Counted from the first letter of the stretch, positions 1 to 9,443 are shown. The stretch: 64,000 nt of DNA from Rhodococcus sp. 06-462-5 (GCF_002258315.1 NZ_NOYD01000038.1:1-64000); one strand, 5' to 3'. Numbers and translations: made by a program. The notes: a model not told the origin generated them from the sequence alone.

Positions 1-267
1 GGGCCGGTTCTCGCCCAGTCCGAAGTTCTGGGAGCGGTGGCGGGCGAGGGCGTCGAGTTCGACGAACGAGCCCTCGTCGAGCAGGGCGGTGATCCGCTCG
101 CGGGCGGTCAGCTTGCCTTTGGCGTGGACCTTGTCCACCGCTGCCTCACCGGACGGGATCTCCGCAACCGCGAGACGTTTACGAAGATCGGCCAATTTAC
201 CCGCAGTGGTATGGATATCGGGGGCTTCGGCCGACCCGTGTGCAGTGGAATCCTGGACGCTGGTCAT
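1..267 (-). CDS. accD5: Acyl-CoA carboxylase beta subunit, N-terminal part (cut by window edge)
   Basis: Carboxyltransferase beta subunit of an acyl/propionyl-CoA carboxylase, which moves the carboxyl group from biotin to acyl-CoA to make methylmalonyl- or malonyl-CoA for fatty and mycolic acid synthesis. Only the first 89 residues lie in the window, starting at the ATG at 267. They read into the conserved segment with [25 protein letters not shown] and [11 protein letters not shown], typical of the AccD/PccB N-terminus. It is divergent from birA, whose product attaches biotin to carboxylases of this type. The AccD5 assignment rests on its position next to birA as in mycobacteria; a close AccD paralogue cannot be excluded from the N-terminus alone. 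Confidence 0.88.
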   Translation of the reverse strand, partial: MTSVQDSTAHGSAEAPDIHTTAGKLADLRKRLAVAEIPSGEAAVDKVHAKGKLTARERITALLDEGSFVELDALARHRSQNFGLGENRP

Positions 268-363
268 GGGGCAACACTTTAACTGCGAGTGTGATCTGCG
301 CCCCGACCGAGGGTGGTTCGCCGAGGCGGTCGGCCTGTCGGACGAGCCCATATGCTGGTGCGC

Positions 364-1200
364 ATGTGGACAAACCTCGATCGCCCACCACTGGACGTGC
401 GCGCTCTTCGCCGGGCTCTGGTGGACGGCCCGCAGGCCTCCTGGTCTCGGGTGGACGTGGTGCAGAAAACCGGTTCGACCAATGCGGACCTGATCGCAGG
501 GGCAGCGAACTACGCGGACCGGACGGCACTGATCGCCGAACATCAGGACAGCGGACGCGGCAGGCACGCGCGACCGTTCTCCGGCGCGCCGCGGTCGCAG
601 ATTCTGGTGTCGATGCTGTTGAAGTTCCCCGGAATCGATCCGGCCGTGCTCGGGTGGGTGTCGCTCATGACCGGAATCGCACTGGTCGACGCGTTGCGCA
701 CCGTCGGTGAAGTCGATGCTCGACTGAAATGGCCCAACGACGTCCTCATCGGTGGCAAGAAGGTCTCGGGCATCCTGGCCGAGGTCGCCGCGCACGGGCC
801 GTCGCCCACTGTCGTCATCGGGCTCGGAGTGAACGTGTCGATGACGGTCGACGAGCTGCCGGTACCCACGGCGACGTCACTGGCGCTGGAGGGGGCCGCG
901 GTCCTCGACCGCGACACGTTGGTTCGGGCGATTCTGCGTGGAATGGCCGCCGAGGTCGACTCGTGGCGGGACTCGAACTGGAACACCGATGCCCTCGCCC
1001 ACCGGTACCGGGAGAGGTGCGGCACCATCGGGCAGCGCGTGCGCGTCGATCTGCCCGGCGGCGACGAGAAGATCGGAACCGCGGTCGACGTCGACGAGCA
1101 CGGCCGGATCGTGATCGAGGTCGAGCAACCCGGATCCGATCGGCCGTCGGTGCTGGCCGTGGCGGCCGGCGATGTGACTCATCTCCGACCTCTCTCGTGA
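364..1200 (+). CDS. birA: Biotin--[acetyl-CoA-carboxylase] ligase
   Basis: Activates biotin with ATP to biotinyl-AMP and transfers it to the carrier lysine of acyl-CoA carboxylases in the cytosol. About 278 residues. Visible motifs are KTGSTN (about 35-40), the biotin-AMP loop GRGRHAR (about 64-70), [15 protein letters not shown] (about 121-135) and the C-terminal beta-barrel. There is no N-terminal helix-turn-helix, so it is a ligase only and not a biotin repressor. The start at 364 (MWTNLDRPP) fits the family N-terminus; the frame stays open upstream with alternatives at 352 (ATG) and 313 (GTG), none with a strong ribosome site. It is divergent from the carboxylase beta gene. Confidence 0.93.
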   Translation: MWTNLDRPPLDVRALRRALVDGPQASWSRVDVVQKTGSTNADLIAGAANYADRTALIAEHQDSGRGRHARPFSGAPRSQILVSMLLKFPGIDPAVLGWVSLMTGIALVDALRTVGEVDARLKWPNDVLIGGKKVSGILAEVAAHGPSPTVVIGLGVNVSMTVDELPVPTATSLALEGAAVLDRDTLVRAILRGMAAEVDSWRDSNWNTDALAHRYRERCGTIGQRVRVDLPGGDEKIGTAVDVDEHGRIVIEVEQPGSDRPSVLAVAAGDVTHLRPLS

Positions 1201-1247
1201 GACCATATCGACTCGACGGAAGTCGTAGCGAGTAGTCAGGAGTGCAC

Positions 1248-1847
1248 GTGGGTTATCCACAGGACGCGTTGGCGGACGAGGAAGAGCTCCTGCTCCATCA
1301 TCACCCCCACTGGAAGATGCTCGTCCTGCCGTCGGTGACCTTCGTGCTCGTCACCGGCCTGGCCGGGGTCGGCCTCGGAATCGCGAGTGCGCGGCTCGAA
1401 TCGACCGCTGCGAACGCCGCCATGATCGCCACCGCGGTGCTGTGGGCGGCGATCGTCGTGTGGCGGTGCCTGGTGCCGCTGATCAGCTGGAAGTGCACGC
1501 ACTTCATCGTCACCGATCGGCGAGTGTTGATCAGGCAGGGCGTGCTCACCCACTCCGGCATCGATATTCCGATGAGCCGAATCAGCAACGTGCAGTTTCG
1601 GCACGGGCTCATCGACCGGATGTTGCGAACCGGGACGCTCATCATCGCGTCGGCTTCGGACGATCCGCTCGAGTTCGACGACATTCCGCACGTACAACGC
1701 GTGCATTCCTTGCTCTACCAGCAGGTATTCGACTCGATGGAGTACCGCCGCGAATCCGTGCACGGCCGGGACGCCGCGTTCGAGCCGATGCCCGAGGACT
1801 CGGCAGCCGAGTCCAAGCCCGGTTGGCGAGCTGGGAAACGCAGGTAA
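1248..1847 (+). CDS. PH domain-containing membrane protein
   Basis: Small membrane protein of 199 residues with two hydrophobic helices (about 24-46 and 59-81) followed by a bacterial PH domain (bPH2/YdbS-like), with the typical stretch CTHFIVTDRRVLIRQGVL and a following RISNV element. The C-terminus is charged and probably cytoplasmic. The start is GTG at 1248 because AGGAG at 1238-1242 sits 5 nt before it; GTG at 1242 overlaps that site. It lies between birA and a response regulator, as in related actinobacteria. The biochemical role is unknown; members of the family may bind membrane lipid or protein partners. Confidence 0.8.
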   Translation: MGYPQDALADEEELLLHHHPHWKMLVLPSVTFVLVTGLAGVGLGIASARLESTAANAAMIATAVLWAAIVVWRCLVPLISWKCTHFIVTDRRVLIRQGVLTHSGIDIPMSRISNVQFRHGLIDRMLRTGTLIIASASDDPLEFDDIPHVQRVHSLLYQQVFDSMEYRRESVHGRDAAFEPMPEDSAAESKPGWRAGKRR

Positions 1848-1886
1848 CACAGGCTGTTCTCACTTTCGAACCGTAGGGTGACCGAT

Positions 1887-2567
1887 GTGACCGACGTGCT
1901 GCTTGCCGAAGACGACGAAGCCATCGCTGCGCCCCTGTCCCGAGCTCTCGGGCGCGAGGGCTACACGGTGACCGTCGAACAGACCGGCCCCGCAACCCTT
2001 CAGCGCGCGCTGGACGGAAAGTTCGACCTGTTGATACTCGACCTCGGCCTGCCGGGGATGGACGGTCTCGAAGTGTGTCGGCAGGTGCGTGCCAACCGAT
2101 CCGAGGTCGCCGTACTCATGCTCACCGCACGAACCGACGAGGTCGACTTCGTGGTGGGTCTCGACGCCGGGGCCGACGACTACGTCGGCAAGCCCTTCCG
2201 GCTCGCCGAGCTCATGGCCCGCGTACGTGCGTTGCTCCGCCGCCGAGGTGCCGGGGAGGATTCCCCGATCGAGGTCGGTGCCATTCGTCTCGAACCTGCT
2301 GCACGACGCGTCCTGGTCGGCGGCACCGAGATATCTCTCGCCAACAAGGAATACGAGCTGCTCAAGGTCTTGCTCGACCACGCGGGCCAGGTCGTCTCTC
2401 GCGAGGTGATCCTGCGTGAGGTCTGGGGCGACGCGGAGCTGCGCGGATCGAAGACCCTCGACATGCACATGTCCTGGCTACGCCGAAAGATCGGCGACGA
2501 AGGACCCGTCGCCGAGCGTCGTATCGCGACGGTGCGCGGCGTCGGCTTCCGTATCAACAGCGACTAG
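1887..2567 (+). CDS. Two-component response regulator, OmpR/PhoB type
   Basis: DNA-binding response regulator of 226 residues. The receiver domain has the acidic pair EDD near residue 8, the phospho-acceptor aspartate in LLILDLGLPG (about residue 52) and the conserved lysine in GKPFRLAEL. The C-terminal winged helix (Trans_reg_C) has KEYELLKVLL and the recognition-helix region ending LRRKIGDEG. GTG at 1887 is preferred over GTG at 1878 because AGGG at 1874-1877 gives a 9-nt spacing only for 1887. The sensor kinase follows 6 nt downstream, so the two form an operon. The signal is not evident from sequence. Confidence 0.9.
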   Translation: MTDVLLAEDDEAIAAPLSRALGREGYTVTVEQTGPATLQRALDGKFDLLILDLGLPGMDGLEVCRQVRANRSEVAVLMLTARTDEVDFVVGLDAGADDYVGKPFRLAELMARVRALLRRRGAGEDSPIEVGAIRLEPAARRVLVGGTEISLANKEYELLKVLLDHAGQVVSREVILREVWGDAELRGSKTLDMHMSWLRRKIGDEGPVAERRIATVRGVGFRINSD

Positions 2568-2573
2568 CGGTCG

Positions 2574-3893
2574 ATGCGGCGTCGAATTCTGGTTTCGATT
2601 CTCGCTGTCGTCGTCATGACGGCGCTGCTGCTCGGCTTGCCCCTGATGTACACCGCCTGGCTGTGGGTGGAGGATTTCACCCGCAACGACCTGCAGGCAC
2701 GCCTGGATCGAATGGCGGCGGAGATCATCTCGCAGGAAGGGTCCGCGGGGCTGATCGAGGGCCAGCTCGACATCGGCTCGCTCCGGTTGGCGATCCCGCA
2801 GGGTGGCCGGCTCGTGGTGATCTACCCGACTCCCGAGGATGCCGCATCGCGAGCGGACATCGGGCAGTCGTCCGTGCCTCGACCACTGGTGGAGTCGCTG
2901 TCGATGGGTACCTCGGGTTCGCTTCGCCTCGAAGTGCCGTCCGACGACATGCGTTCCCTTCAGCGTCAGGCGCTCGGAGCGGTGACTCTCGTCGTTCTCG
3001 CCTCTGCGATGGCAGGCACCGTCGTGGCCGTAGCGACAGCCAAGCGGCTGGCCGACCCGTTGCAGGATGTGGCGCGGCGCGCTGCCCGCCTGGCCGAGGG
3101 CGACTTCCGGCCGGACCCACGACGGCACGGTATCGCCGAACTCGATCGGGTCTCGGAGGTTCTCGATTCGGCGACGGTCGAGATCGCCGGACGGCTGCAA
3201 CGTGAACACACATTGGTCGCCGATGTCTCGCATCAGCTTCGCAGCCGTCTGACCGCTGTCCGACTACGTCTGGACGAGATTTCCACGCATCCGGACCCGG
3301 CAGTGGTCGACGAGGCCAACGAAGCGATGGATCAGGTGGACCGACTGACTCTCGCTATCGACGAGCTCGTTCGATCCTCGCGTAGTGACGGCGCGGCCGA
3401 CGCGCACGAGGTCTCGGTCGTCGACGAACTGATCGGCACCATCGTCGAGTGGCAGCGAAACTTCGAGGACGTGGGGCGGACCCTGGTGATCAAGGGTGAC
3501 GCTGATCTGAAGGCCTCGGTGACCGGCTCGCGGTTGCGCGAAGCGGTCTCGGTTCTGGTGGACAATTCTCTGGTGCACGGAGAAGGCGCGTGCACGGTGG
3601 CGGTTCGGGCCGTCTCGGCCGTCGAGAGCACCGAGGGACGCCGTGAACGACTGGTCTGTGTGGAGGTCTCGGACGAGGGACCGGGGGTGAGCAACGAACT
3701 TGCTCCGCACATCTTCGACCGTGGATTCTCCGGAGCCGGTTCCACCGGTGTCGGGCTCGCGCTGGCCCGGGCGCTGATCGAGGCGGACGGCGGCAGGCTG
3801 GAACTGCAGCGACGCCGTCCGGCGCTCTTCTCGGTATTCCTGCCTGCGTGGCGTGAACCGTCGGCTGCCGTGCCTCGACGCGAGCCGCGCTGA
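2574..3893 (+). CDS. Sensor histidine kinase of the upstream response regulator
   Basis: Membrane histidine kinase of 439 residues. There is a helix at about 4-25, an extracytoplasmic loop of about 110 residues, a second helix near 135-155 (VTLVVLASAMAGTVVAVATA), HAMP, a dimerisation/phosphotransfer segment, and an ATPase domain with VDNSLVHG (N box), VSDEGPGV (G1) and GSTGVGLALARALI (G2). The H box reads VSHQLRSRLTAV instead of the usual SHELRTPL: the histidine is kept but Glu and the TP pair are replaced. It starts 6 nt after the response regulator and is translated from the same transcript. It converges with gtrA with a 5-nt gap. Confidence 0.9.
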   Translation: MRRRILVSILAVVVMTALLLGLPLMYTAWLWVEDFTRNDLQARLDRMAAEIISQEGSAGLIEGQLDIGSLRLAIPQGGRLVVIYPTPEDAASRADIGQSSVPRPLVESLSMGTSGSLRLEVPSDDMRSLQRQALGAVTLVVLASAMAGTVVAVATAKRLADPLQDVARRAARLAEGDFRPDPRRHGIAELDRVSEVLDSATVEIAGRLQREHTLVADVSHQLRSRLTAVRLRLDEISTHPDPAVVDEANEAMDQVDRLTLAIDELVRSSRSDGAADAHEVSVVDELIGTIVEWQRNFEDVGRTLVIKGDADLKASVTGSRLREAVSVLVDNSLVHGEGACTVAVRAVSAVESTEGRRERLVCVEVSDEGPGVSNELAPHIFDRGFSGAGSTGVGLALARALIEADGGRLELQRRRPALFSVFLPAWREPSAAVPRREPR

Positions 3894-3898
3894 GCGTC

Positions 3899-4483
3899 TC
3901 AGGGAAGGTCGAGTGCGTCCGCTGCGTCGGTCGGGTCTTCGTTGCGTTCGGCGTCCACTTCCAAGATGGTGCGCGCGTTGTCCTCGGGAAAGGCGAAGCG
4001 GCGCAGTGCCCAGAACCGGAATGCCATCTGCAACAGGTTGCCGATGATGTAGTTCAGGACGAAGTCGATGATGACCACCGTCGTCAGGGATTCACTGGTG
4101 TCGCGAATGTCGAAGACGTTGTTCGCGATCCACAGGGGACCGGCCGCGATGAGCACGCCGATGCCGCTGATCGCGAAGAAGAGCAGTGCCTCGTGGTGCC
4201 GCTCGCGTCCGCCGCGATGCTTGAAGGCCCATTCGCGGTTGAGGAAGTAGCTGAGCAGGGTGGCGAGAACACCCGAGATGATCTTGGCGATCACCGGCTT
4301 CTGCTCGAGCACCGTCAAACTCAGCGAGTAGAAGATGACGAGGTCGAATACCATCGTTGTGCCACCGACAATGGCGAACTTGATCAGCTCACTGTGCCGA
4401 ATCGCGAGGTCCCGAATGGGCGTGGGTAAGCGCTGAAGCACGCTTGCGATCGTCGGCACAACGGTGAAGTCTACGAAACCCAC
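3899..4483 (-). CDS. GtrA family membrane protein
   Basis: Polytopic membrane protein of 194 residues with four predicted helices starting FAIVGGTTMVFDLVIFYSL, the hallmark of GtrA (PF04138). GtrA-like proteins are linked to flipping or transferring polyprenyl-linked sugars during cell-wall or glycolipid synthesis. The C-terminal tail (NDNARTILEVDAERNEDPTDAADALD) is acidic and probably cytoplasmic. The gene faces the histidine kinase and is divergent from purK, an arrangement also seen in mycobacteria. The substrate is not known. Confidence 0.88.
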   Translation of the reverse strand: MGFVDFTVVPTIASVLQRLPTPIRDLAIRHSELIKFAIVGGTTMVFDLVIFYSLSLTVLEQKPVIAKIISGVLATLLSYFLNREWAFKHRGGRERHHEALLFFAISGIGVLIAAGPLWIANNVFDIRDTSESLTTVVIIDFVLNYIIGNLLQMAFRFWALRRFAFPEDNARTILEVDAERNEDPTDAADALDLP

Positions 4484-4606
4484 CCCGGATTCGCCGAACC
4501 GAGGCTCCGATCATCAGGGTTTCCACAGGTCCTCGCCCAGCAAGTGGCCCGGCGGGCCGGACGCCGGTTCGGACCGAATGCGTGCGACATGACACCATGG
4601 TGAGCC

Positions 4607-5860
4607 GTGACAGGTACCGAACCGCGCCCCACCGCTGCGCGCCCGTCGTCGACCGGAATGCCCGTGGTGACGATGATCGGCGGCGGTCAGCTCGCCCGAA
4701 TGACTCACCAGTCCGCCATCGAGCTGGGACAGACTCTTCGCGTCCTCGCCGCGGGTGCCGACGAGCCGGCAGCTCAGGTCAGCCCCGACGTCGTCTTCGG
4801 GCACCACGACGACCTCGATGCGCTGCGCACGGCCGCAACCGGTTCCAATGCGCTCACCTTCGACCACGAGCAGGTGCCCACCGAGCACCTCGAGACTCTC
4901 GTGGCAGAAGGCGTCAACGTACAACCGCCGCCGAGCGCGTTGATATTCGCCCAGGACAAACTGCGCATGCGTCGCAAGCTCGCCGAACTCGGTGCGCCCG
5001 GCCCCGCTTACGCGGAGGTGTCGTGGGCGCAGGACGCGATTGCGTTCGGAGACGAGCACGGGTGGCCGGTGGTGCTCAAGGCCGTTCGCGGCGGCTACGA
5101 CGGGCGTGGCGTCTGGATGCCCGCCGACGCCGAGGAAGCCGAGGCGATCGTCACTGCCCAGCTCGACCTGGGTGTACCGCTCATGGTCGAGGAGAAGGTC
5201 GCCATGCGCCGCGAGTTGTCGGCGATGGTCGCACGGTCGCCGTTCGGCCAGGGTGCCGCGTGGCCCGTCGTGCAGACCGTGCAACGCAACGGCCAGTGCG
5301 CCGTCGTGCTGGCACCTGCTCCCGACCTCGACGAGGACGTGGCCACGTTCGCAGGCCGGTTGGCCCTCGACATCGCAGGCGCTCTCGGCGTCGTCGGAGA
5401 CCTCGCCGTCGAACTGTTCGAGACCACCTCGGGCAAGCTGCTGGTGAACGAACTCGCCATGCGACCCCACAACTCCGGTCACTGGACCATGGACGGGTGC
5501 CGCACCTCGCAGTTCGAGCAGCACCTGCGTGCGGTACTCGACTACCCGCTCGGTGACACCGATCCACTCGCTCCGGTGACGGTGATGGCCAACATTCTGG
5601 GCGCGCCCGAAGCCCCCGAGATGACGATGGACGAGCGGCTGCATCACCTGTTCGCCCGCATGCCCGATGCGAAAGTGCATCTGTACGGCAAGAGCGAACG
5701 CAAGGACCGCAAGATCGGCCACGTGAACATCCTGGGCGCGCAGTCGGGTTCGCTCACCGACCCCGCCTACGTGGCCTCGGTGCGCGAGCGAGCCGAACGC
5801 GCAGCGCACTGGATGTCGCACGCCGAATGGACCGACGGATGGGACCCTCACCATGACTGA
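4607..5860 (+). CDS. purK: N5-carboxyaminoimidazole ribonucleotide synthase
   Basis: ATP-grasp enzyme of purine synthesis that converts AIR, bicarbonate and ATP to N5-CAIR. 417 residues, slightly longer than E. coli PurK because of an N-terminal extension rich in P/A/R before the nucleotide fold [14 protein letters not shown]. Family motifs are [15 protein letters not shown] (ATP-binding glycine loop) and [17 protein letters not shown] near the active site. The GTG start at 4607 lies in a short divergent region after gtrA. The stop overlaps the purE start by 8 nt, so the two consecutive pathway steps are translationally coupled. Confidence 0.96.
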   Translation: MTGTEPRPTAARPSSTGMPVVTMIGGGQLARMTHQSAIELGQTLRVLAAGADEPAAQVSPDVVFGHHDDLDALRTAATGSNALTFDHEQVPTEHLETLVAEGVNVQPPPSALIFAQDKLRMRRKLAELGAPGPAYAEVSWAQDAIAFGDEHGWPVVLKAVRGGYDGRGVWMPADAEEAEAIVTAQLDLGVPLMVEEKVAMRRELSAMVARSPFGQGAAWPVVQTVQRNGQCAVVLAPAPDLDEDVATFAGRLALDIAGALGVVGDLAVELFETTSGKLLVNELAMRPHNSGHWTMDGCRTSQFEQHLRAVLDYPLGDTDPLAPVTVMANILGAPEAPEMTMDERLHHLFARMPDAKVHLYGKSERKDRKIGHVNILGAQSGSLTDPAYVASVRERAERAAHWMSHAEWTDGWDPHHD

Positions 5861-6425
5861 CAACACTCCTGCCCCCGATGGTCGTTCCGCAGGCTCCACT
5901 CCTGCCCCCGATGGTCGTTCCGCAGGCTCCACTCCTGCCGTAGGCCTGATCATGGGCAGCGACTCCGACTGGCCGACGATGGAAGCCGCGGCAGAAGCGC
6001 TCGCGGAGTTCGGAATTCGGTTCGAGGTCGGCGTCGTCTCCGCTCACCGCACCCCGCAGCGCATGCTCGACTACGCCCGCGATGCCGCAGGCCGCGGGAT
6101 CCGAGTGATCATTGCCGGGGCCGGGGGAGCGGCCCACCTGCCCGGCATGGTCGCGTCGGCGACGCCCCTACCGGTCATCGGCGTTCCGGTGCCGCTGAAG
6201 TACCTCGACGGTATGGACTCGCTGCTCTCGATCGTCCAGATGCCCGCCGGCGTTCCCGTGGCCACGGTCTCCATCGGTGGCGCACGCAACGCAGGGCTGC
6301 TCGCGGTCCGGATTCTCGGTGCATCCGATCCGGCTCTGCAAGAACGGATGGCTGCTTTCCAGGCCTCGCTCGAGGCCATGGTGCTGGAGAAGGACAAAGC
6401 GCTGCGCACCACTCTGCTCGGGTGA
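5853..6425 (+). CDS. purE: N5-carboxyaminoimidazole ribonucleotide mutase
   Basis: Class I PurE, converting N5-CAIR to CAIR directly after PurK. 190 residues. The catalytic region has [36 protein letters not shown] and the AGV/VATV segment. Unusual: before the fold starts there are about 30 extra residues containing two exact copies of an 11-residue word, [11 protein letters not shown], encoded by a 33-bp tandem DNA duplication (5868-5935). The core of the word also occurs between genes at 49.9 kb (see repeats). Overlaps purK by 8 nt; its stop overlaps the next gene (ORF 6422) by 4 nt. Confidence 0.96.
   Translation: MTDNTPAPDGRSAGSTPAPDGRSAGSTPAVGLIMGSDSDWPTMEAAAEALAEFGIRFEVGVVSAHRTPQRMLDYARDAAGRGIRVIIAGAGGAAHLPGMVASATPLPVIGVPVPLKYLDGMDSLLSIVQMPAGVPVATVSIGGARNAGLLAVRILGASDPALQERMAAFQASLEAMVLEKDKALRTTLLG
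5868..5938. repeat. 33-bp tandem duplication in the 5' end of purE
   Basis: Two units with period 33 bp plus a partial third unit. The shared 23-bp core (GGTCGTTCCGCAGG followed by CTCCACTCC) lies at 5880-5902 and 5913-5935. Because 33 is divisible by 3 the frame is kept, giving [11 protein letters not shown] twice. The same core occurs at 49904-49926 and, with one change, at 49936-49958. Confidence 0.9.
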
Positions 6426-6811
6426 GCGCAGCCGTGTCACGCAGCGAGCAGATCGAGCGCGCAGGTCGCGGTAGTCGGCAGTCCATGCTCGTGACACGGC
6501 TGGCGTTGCTCTATGCCCGGCTCTGGCGCGGTACGGCGCAGTTCGACGACGAATTCTCCCTGTTCGTCTGCACCGGGCTGCGCGGTGGATTCGGCCGCGG
6601 CGGAACGACATTCGGTGGTGCCTATCTGACAAAAGGCAACACCGCCCGTCGGGTATTGCGGCACGAGGCCGTACACGCAGACCAATGGGCGAACTACGGG
6701 CTCACCTTCCCGTTCCGCTACCTCGCCGAAGAAGCGCGGCACCGGGGCCCGGCGAACAAGTACGAGATCGAGGCCGGACTCGCCGACGGCGGCTACCGTC
6801 AGCCCGGCTGA
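6422..6811 (+). CDS. Small HExxH-motif protein, function unknown
   Basis: 129 residues, starting at a GTG that overlaps the purE stop (GTGA), so it is coupled to purKE. Family members are often annotated only as hypothetical in actinobacteria. The sequence shows a glycine-rich stretch ([19 protein letters not shown], about 52-70) followed by [14 protein letters not shown], in which HEAVH (81-85) fits the zinc-metallopeptidase HExxH pattern, and a later Glu (KYEIEAG) that could be the third ligand as in gluzincin-type or DUF4157-like domains. There is no signal peptide. Zinc binding or protease activity is inference only. The last 13 nt overlap the convergent TIGR03089 gene. Confidence 0.7.
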   Translation: MSAAVSRSEQIERAGRGSRQSMLVTRLALLYARLWRGTAQFDDEFSLFVCTGLRGGFGRGGTTFGGAYLTKGNTARRVLRHEAVHADQWANYGLTFPFRYLAEEARHRGPANKYEIEAGLADGGYRQPG

Positions 6812-7515
6812 GCAGCAGTGGCGGTGACTTTTTCGGTCTCGGCGCGCCGCTGCGACTTCGTCTCGTCCGGATTGGCCACCTGAACCAGTGACGCACCCAC
6901 GACGAGAACCGAGAGCAGACCGTCGATCAGCTCGTCGGCCGTGGTCCAGGACGCGCTGGAGGCGACCCGGTCCGAGGCCGTCCACGACCGTGCGTCGGCT
7001 CGCTCACGAGCGGCAGCGAGTACTTCGTCCACCGAACGCCCGTCCAGCGCCGCGCCTGCGCCAGTGGCTCTGAATTGATCGCCGTGCACCCGCACCGACG
7101 TCGCGTAATCGGTCATCCCGATCGGCAGATCGGGGACCGCCTTGCCGAATGCGTCGAGCGAGAACGCCAACACCTCGTCTGCCTCGGGAGACTCGTCGAG
7201 TCGATCCCCGGACACCATCGCCACGTCCGCGGAGTCGTCGGCCCCGATGACCACCTCGCCGCCTGCCCACCAGATTCCCAGCAGCGCCGCGGCGGTCTGC
7301 CAATGCGCGGGCAACAGGACACTCACCCTGCCACCCACTTCGAAGGCGAATTCGTCGCGCAGCAGGTTGGCGGTCTTGGCAGCCCAGTTCGCGAGGGTCA
7401 CCGCCGACACCTCGACCCGCTCACCGGTCGCATCGTCGTAGAACGTCACGCGCGGACCGGCCGGATCGGCGGCGAGAATCGGGTCGAGCAGGGTCTGAGT
7501 CAGATTCGAAGCCAC
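6799..7515 (-). CDS. TIGR03089 family protein
   Basis: 238 residues, matching the actinobacterial TIGR03089 family, which resembles the N-terminal part of AMP-binding (acyl-CoA synthetase-like) enzymes. Segments such as PRVTFYDDATGERVEVSAVTLANWAAKTANLL and GGRVSVLLPAHWQTAAALLGIWWAGGEVV match the start of that fold. It lacks the C-terminal half with the adenylate-forming catalytic motifs, so it is probably not an active synthetase. GTG start at 7515; it lies 59 nt downstream of the LCP gene on the same strand. Confidence 0.78.
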   Translation of the reverse strand: MASNLTQTLLDPILAADPAGPRVTFYDDATGERVEVSAVTLANWAAKTANLLRDEFAFEVGGRVSVLLPAHWQTAAALLGIWWAGGEVVIGADDSADVAMVSGDRLDESPEADEVLAFSLDAFGKAVPDLPIGMTDYATSVRVHGDQFRATGAGAALDGRSVDEVLAAARERADARSWTASDRVASSASWTTADELIDGLLSVLVVGASLVQVANPDETKSQRRAETEKVTATAAQPG

Positions 7516-7574
7516 CCCACGACCCTAGATGACGCTCGACGACCCCGATTCACACGCTCGGCGAGCGGCACCGA

Positions 7575-9308
7575 TCAGTTGACGCACATCGGACCGGTGG
7601 AACCGGCGTCGATCGGAGCGGCCGGTGCCTCGGGAACCGCCGTACCCGATTCGGGAGCAATGGTTTCCGCAGTCGCGGCCTGGCCCGAGCCGGGCCCCGC
7701 GTAGTCGTTCGCGAGGACCACGCGCACTGTGTCCGCAGGCAGCGAGTCGTCGGCCGTGATCTGCAGATCGCCCAGGGCCGCCGAGACGGCGCGCGCGGCA
7801 TCGCTGTCCACATCGGCAGCCTGGATACGGCTCGCGGAAATCGACGAGCCCTCGTAGTTGCCGATGGTGCCGTCGACGTATCCCAATGCTGTCAACGAAC
7901 CGGCGACACCGTTGGCGAGTCCGTCGATGCCGCTGTCGTTCGCGACGTCGACCGTCACCGTCGACGGATCGACAACCGGTGCGTCCGAATCCTCGGCGTT
8001 GGTCTCCGCCGAATTGCCGTCGCCGAGCAGTCCTTCGACGTACTTCTTCACCGCAGCCGGATCGACCTGCACGATCGATTCGCCGTAGTCCGTCGTCGCA
8101 TTGATGTCGACTGCGGGGATCGTCTCGAACTTGACCTTGCCGCCGGCGAGATCCTGCAGGCGAGTGGCGAACTGCAGAATGTCCCAGTCGGAATCGAGCG
8201 TCACCGATCGCTGGACCGCAGTGCTGAGCTGGCCCAGTTTTCCGGGGTTGCTCAGCGTCTGGGCGCTGAGCACACTCCGCACGAGCGAGGCCATGAACAC
8301 CTGCTGGCGCACGATGCGGTCCAGATCTCCGCGGGGAAGATCGTGCCGCTGTCGGACGAAACTCAGAGCCTGCGAACCGGAGAGCTTCTGCTCGCCCGCC
8401 GGGAAGTTCGCACCCGACAGCGGTTCCTGCACAGGGTTGTTCAGACATACCTCGACCCCGCCGACGGCATCGGTCAGCAGCACGAAGCCGAGCAGACCCA
8501 CCTCGGCGTAGTGATCGACGGTGATGCCGGTGAGGTTGGCGACGGAGTCGATGAGGGCCTCGCGCCCGGCTTCGGTTGCCTGTGATTCGGCATCGGCATC
8601 GGTGACACCCTGCTCCACCAATTCGAGCCGCTTGTTCTCTTTCGTCGCGCCGTACGCAGCGTTGATCTTCGACATCCCGATACCGGGAACCTCGACGTAC
8701 GAGTCTCGCGGGATGGAGATCGCAGTGGCCGACGAACCGTCGTTCGGGACGCGGATAAGCACGATCGTGTCGGTGTTGGACGCCACCTCTTCGCCAGCGT
8801 TCAGAGACGCGAGCTCAGCGGGAGACAACGCGTTGCCGTGGGCATCCGTACGACTGTCGGTGCCGACCATCAAAATGTCGACGGCACCATCGGCGGCTCC
8901 GCCGAGACCGAGACCACCCGCGGTGGCGATGTTGGAGCGCAGGCTGTCGACACTGCGCCATGCGAAACCGGTCACCAGCAGAACGAGGATCGAGAGCACC
9001 GCGACCGCGACGTGGGTCGCAGGCCAGCGGGTACTGCCGACGCGAGGCGACCCGCCGTCGGATTCGGGTTGCTCGACGCCACCGCGGGGGCTGCGTCGAT
9101 CCGGCCGGCGCGATCTGTCCGCACGTTCGCTGCGAGTTCTCTGTCTGCCTTCGCCTCGGAGTTCGTCGCCGACGTATCGGTGGGCAGCGCCCACCTCGTC
9201 GCGGGGGCGGCCTGTGGCGCGGGCTCGGGGGCCGTCGGGTCGCCGGGGAGCGCTTCGCCTCGGCGGGGGAGTGCGTTCACCTCCGGGCGTGCCTGGATCT
9301 CGTGGCAC
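7575..9308 (-). CDS. LytR-CpsA-Psr (LCP) family cell-envelope protein
   Basis: Membrane-anchored ligase that transfers polyprenyl-phosphate-linked polymers (in this order, arabinogalactan) onto peptidoglycan. 577 residues: a long, very basic cytoplasmic tail (1-97), one membrane helix (about 98-117), the LCP domain with DILMVGTDSRTD, SIPRDSYVEVPG and FVRQRHDLPRGDLDRIVRQQ, then a LytR_C domain (VTVDVANDSGIDGLANGVAG onward). The GTG at 9308 has GAGAGGG 8 nt upstream. The frame remains open to 10070, but that would overlap rmlD. It is divergent from the rhamnose gene rmlD, consistent with an envelope role. Confidence 0.88.
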   Translation of the reverse strand: MPRDPGTPGGERTPPPRRSAPRRPDGPRARATGRPRDEVGAAHRYVGDELRGEGRQRTRSERADRSRRPDRRSPRGGVEQPESDGGSPRVGSTRWPATHVAVAVLSILVLLVTGFAWRSVDSLRSNIATAGGLGLGGAADGAVDILMVGTDSRTDAHGNALSPAELASLNAGEEVASNTDTIVLIRVPNDGSSATAISIPRDSYVEVPGIGMSKINAAYGATKENKRLELVEQGVTDADAESQATEAGREALIDSVANLTGITVDHYAEVGLLGFVLLTDAVGGVEVCLNNPVQEPLSGANFPAGEQKLSGSQALSFVRQRHDLPRGDLDRIVRQQVFMASLVRSVLSAQTLSNPGKLGQLSTAVQRSVTLDSDWDILQFATRLQDLAGGKVKFETIPAVDINATTDYGESIVQVDPAAVKKYVEGLLGDGNSAETNAEDSDAPVVDPSTVTVDVANDSGIDGLANGVAGSLTALGYVDGTIGNYEGSSISASRIQAADVDSDAARAVSAALGDLQITADDSLPADTVRVVLANDYAGPGSGQAATAETIAPESGTAVPEAPAAPIDAGSTGPMCVN

Positions 9309-9443
9309 CGTGACGACCCTCTCTCGTTTCCGGCCGGTCTGAAACACCCGCCTACTTCGTTGTTCTCCCCCCGCCGTTCGAAGGTTACTTGTCACCGGTC
9401 GCTGCCTCGCCGAAGCGAACGCGGCGTGCCACACTTGGCAACC

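Noticed and set aside
5868-5938. CRISPR-like array in purE
   Set aside because: Only two units, directly adjacent, translated in frame, and no cas genes nearby.
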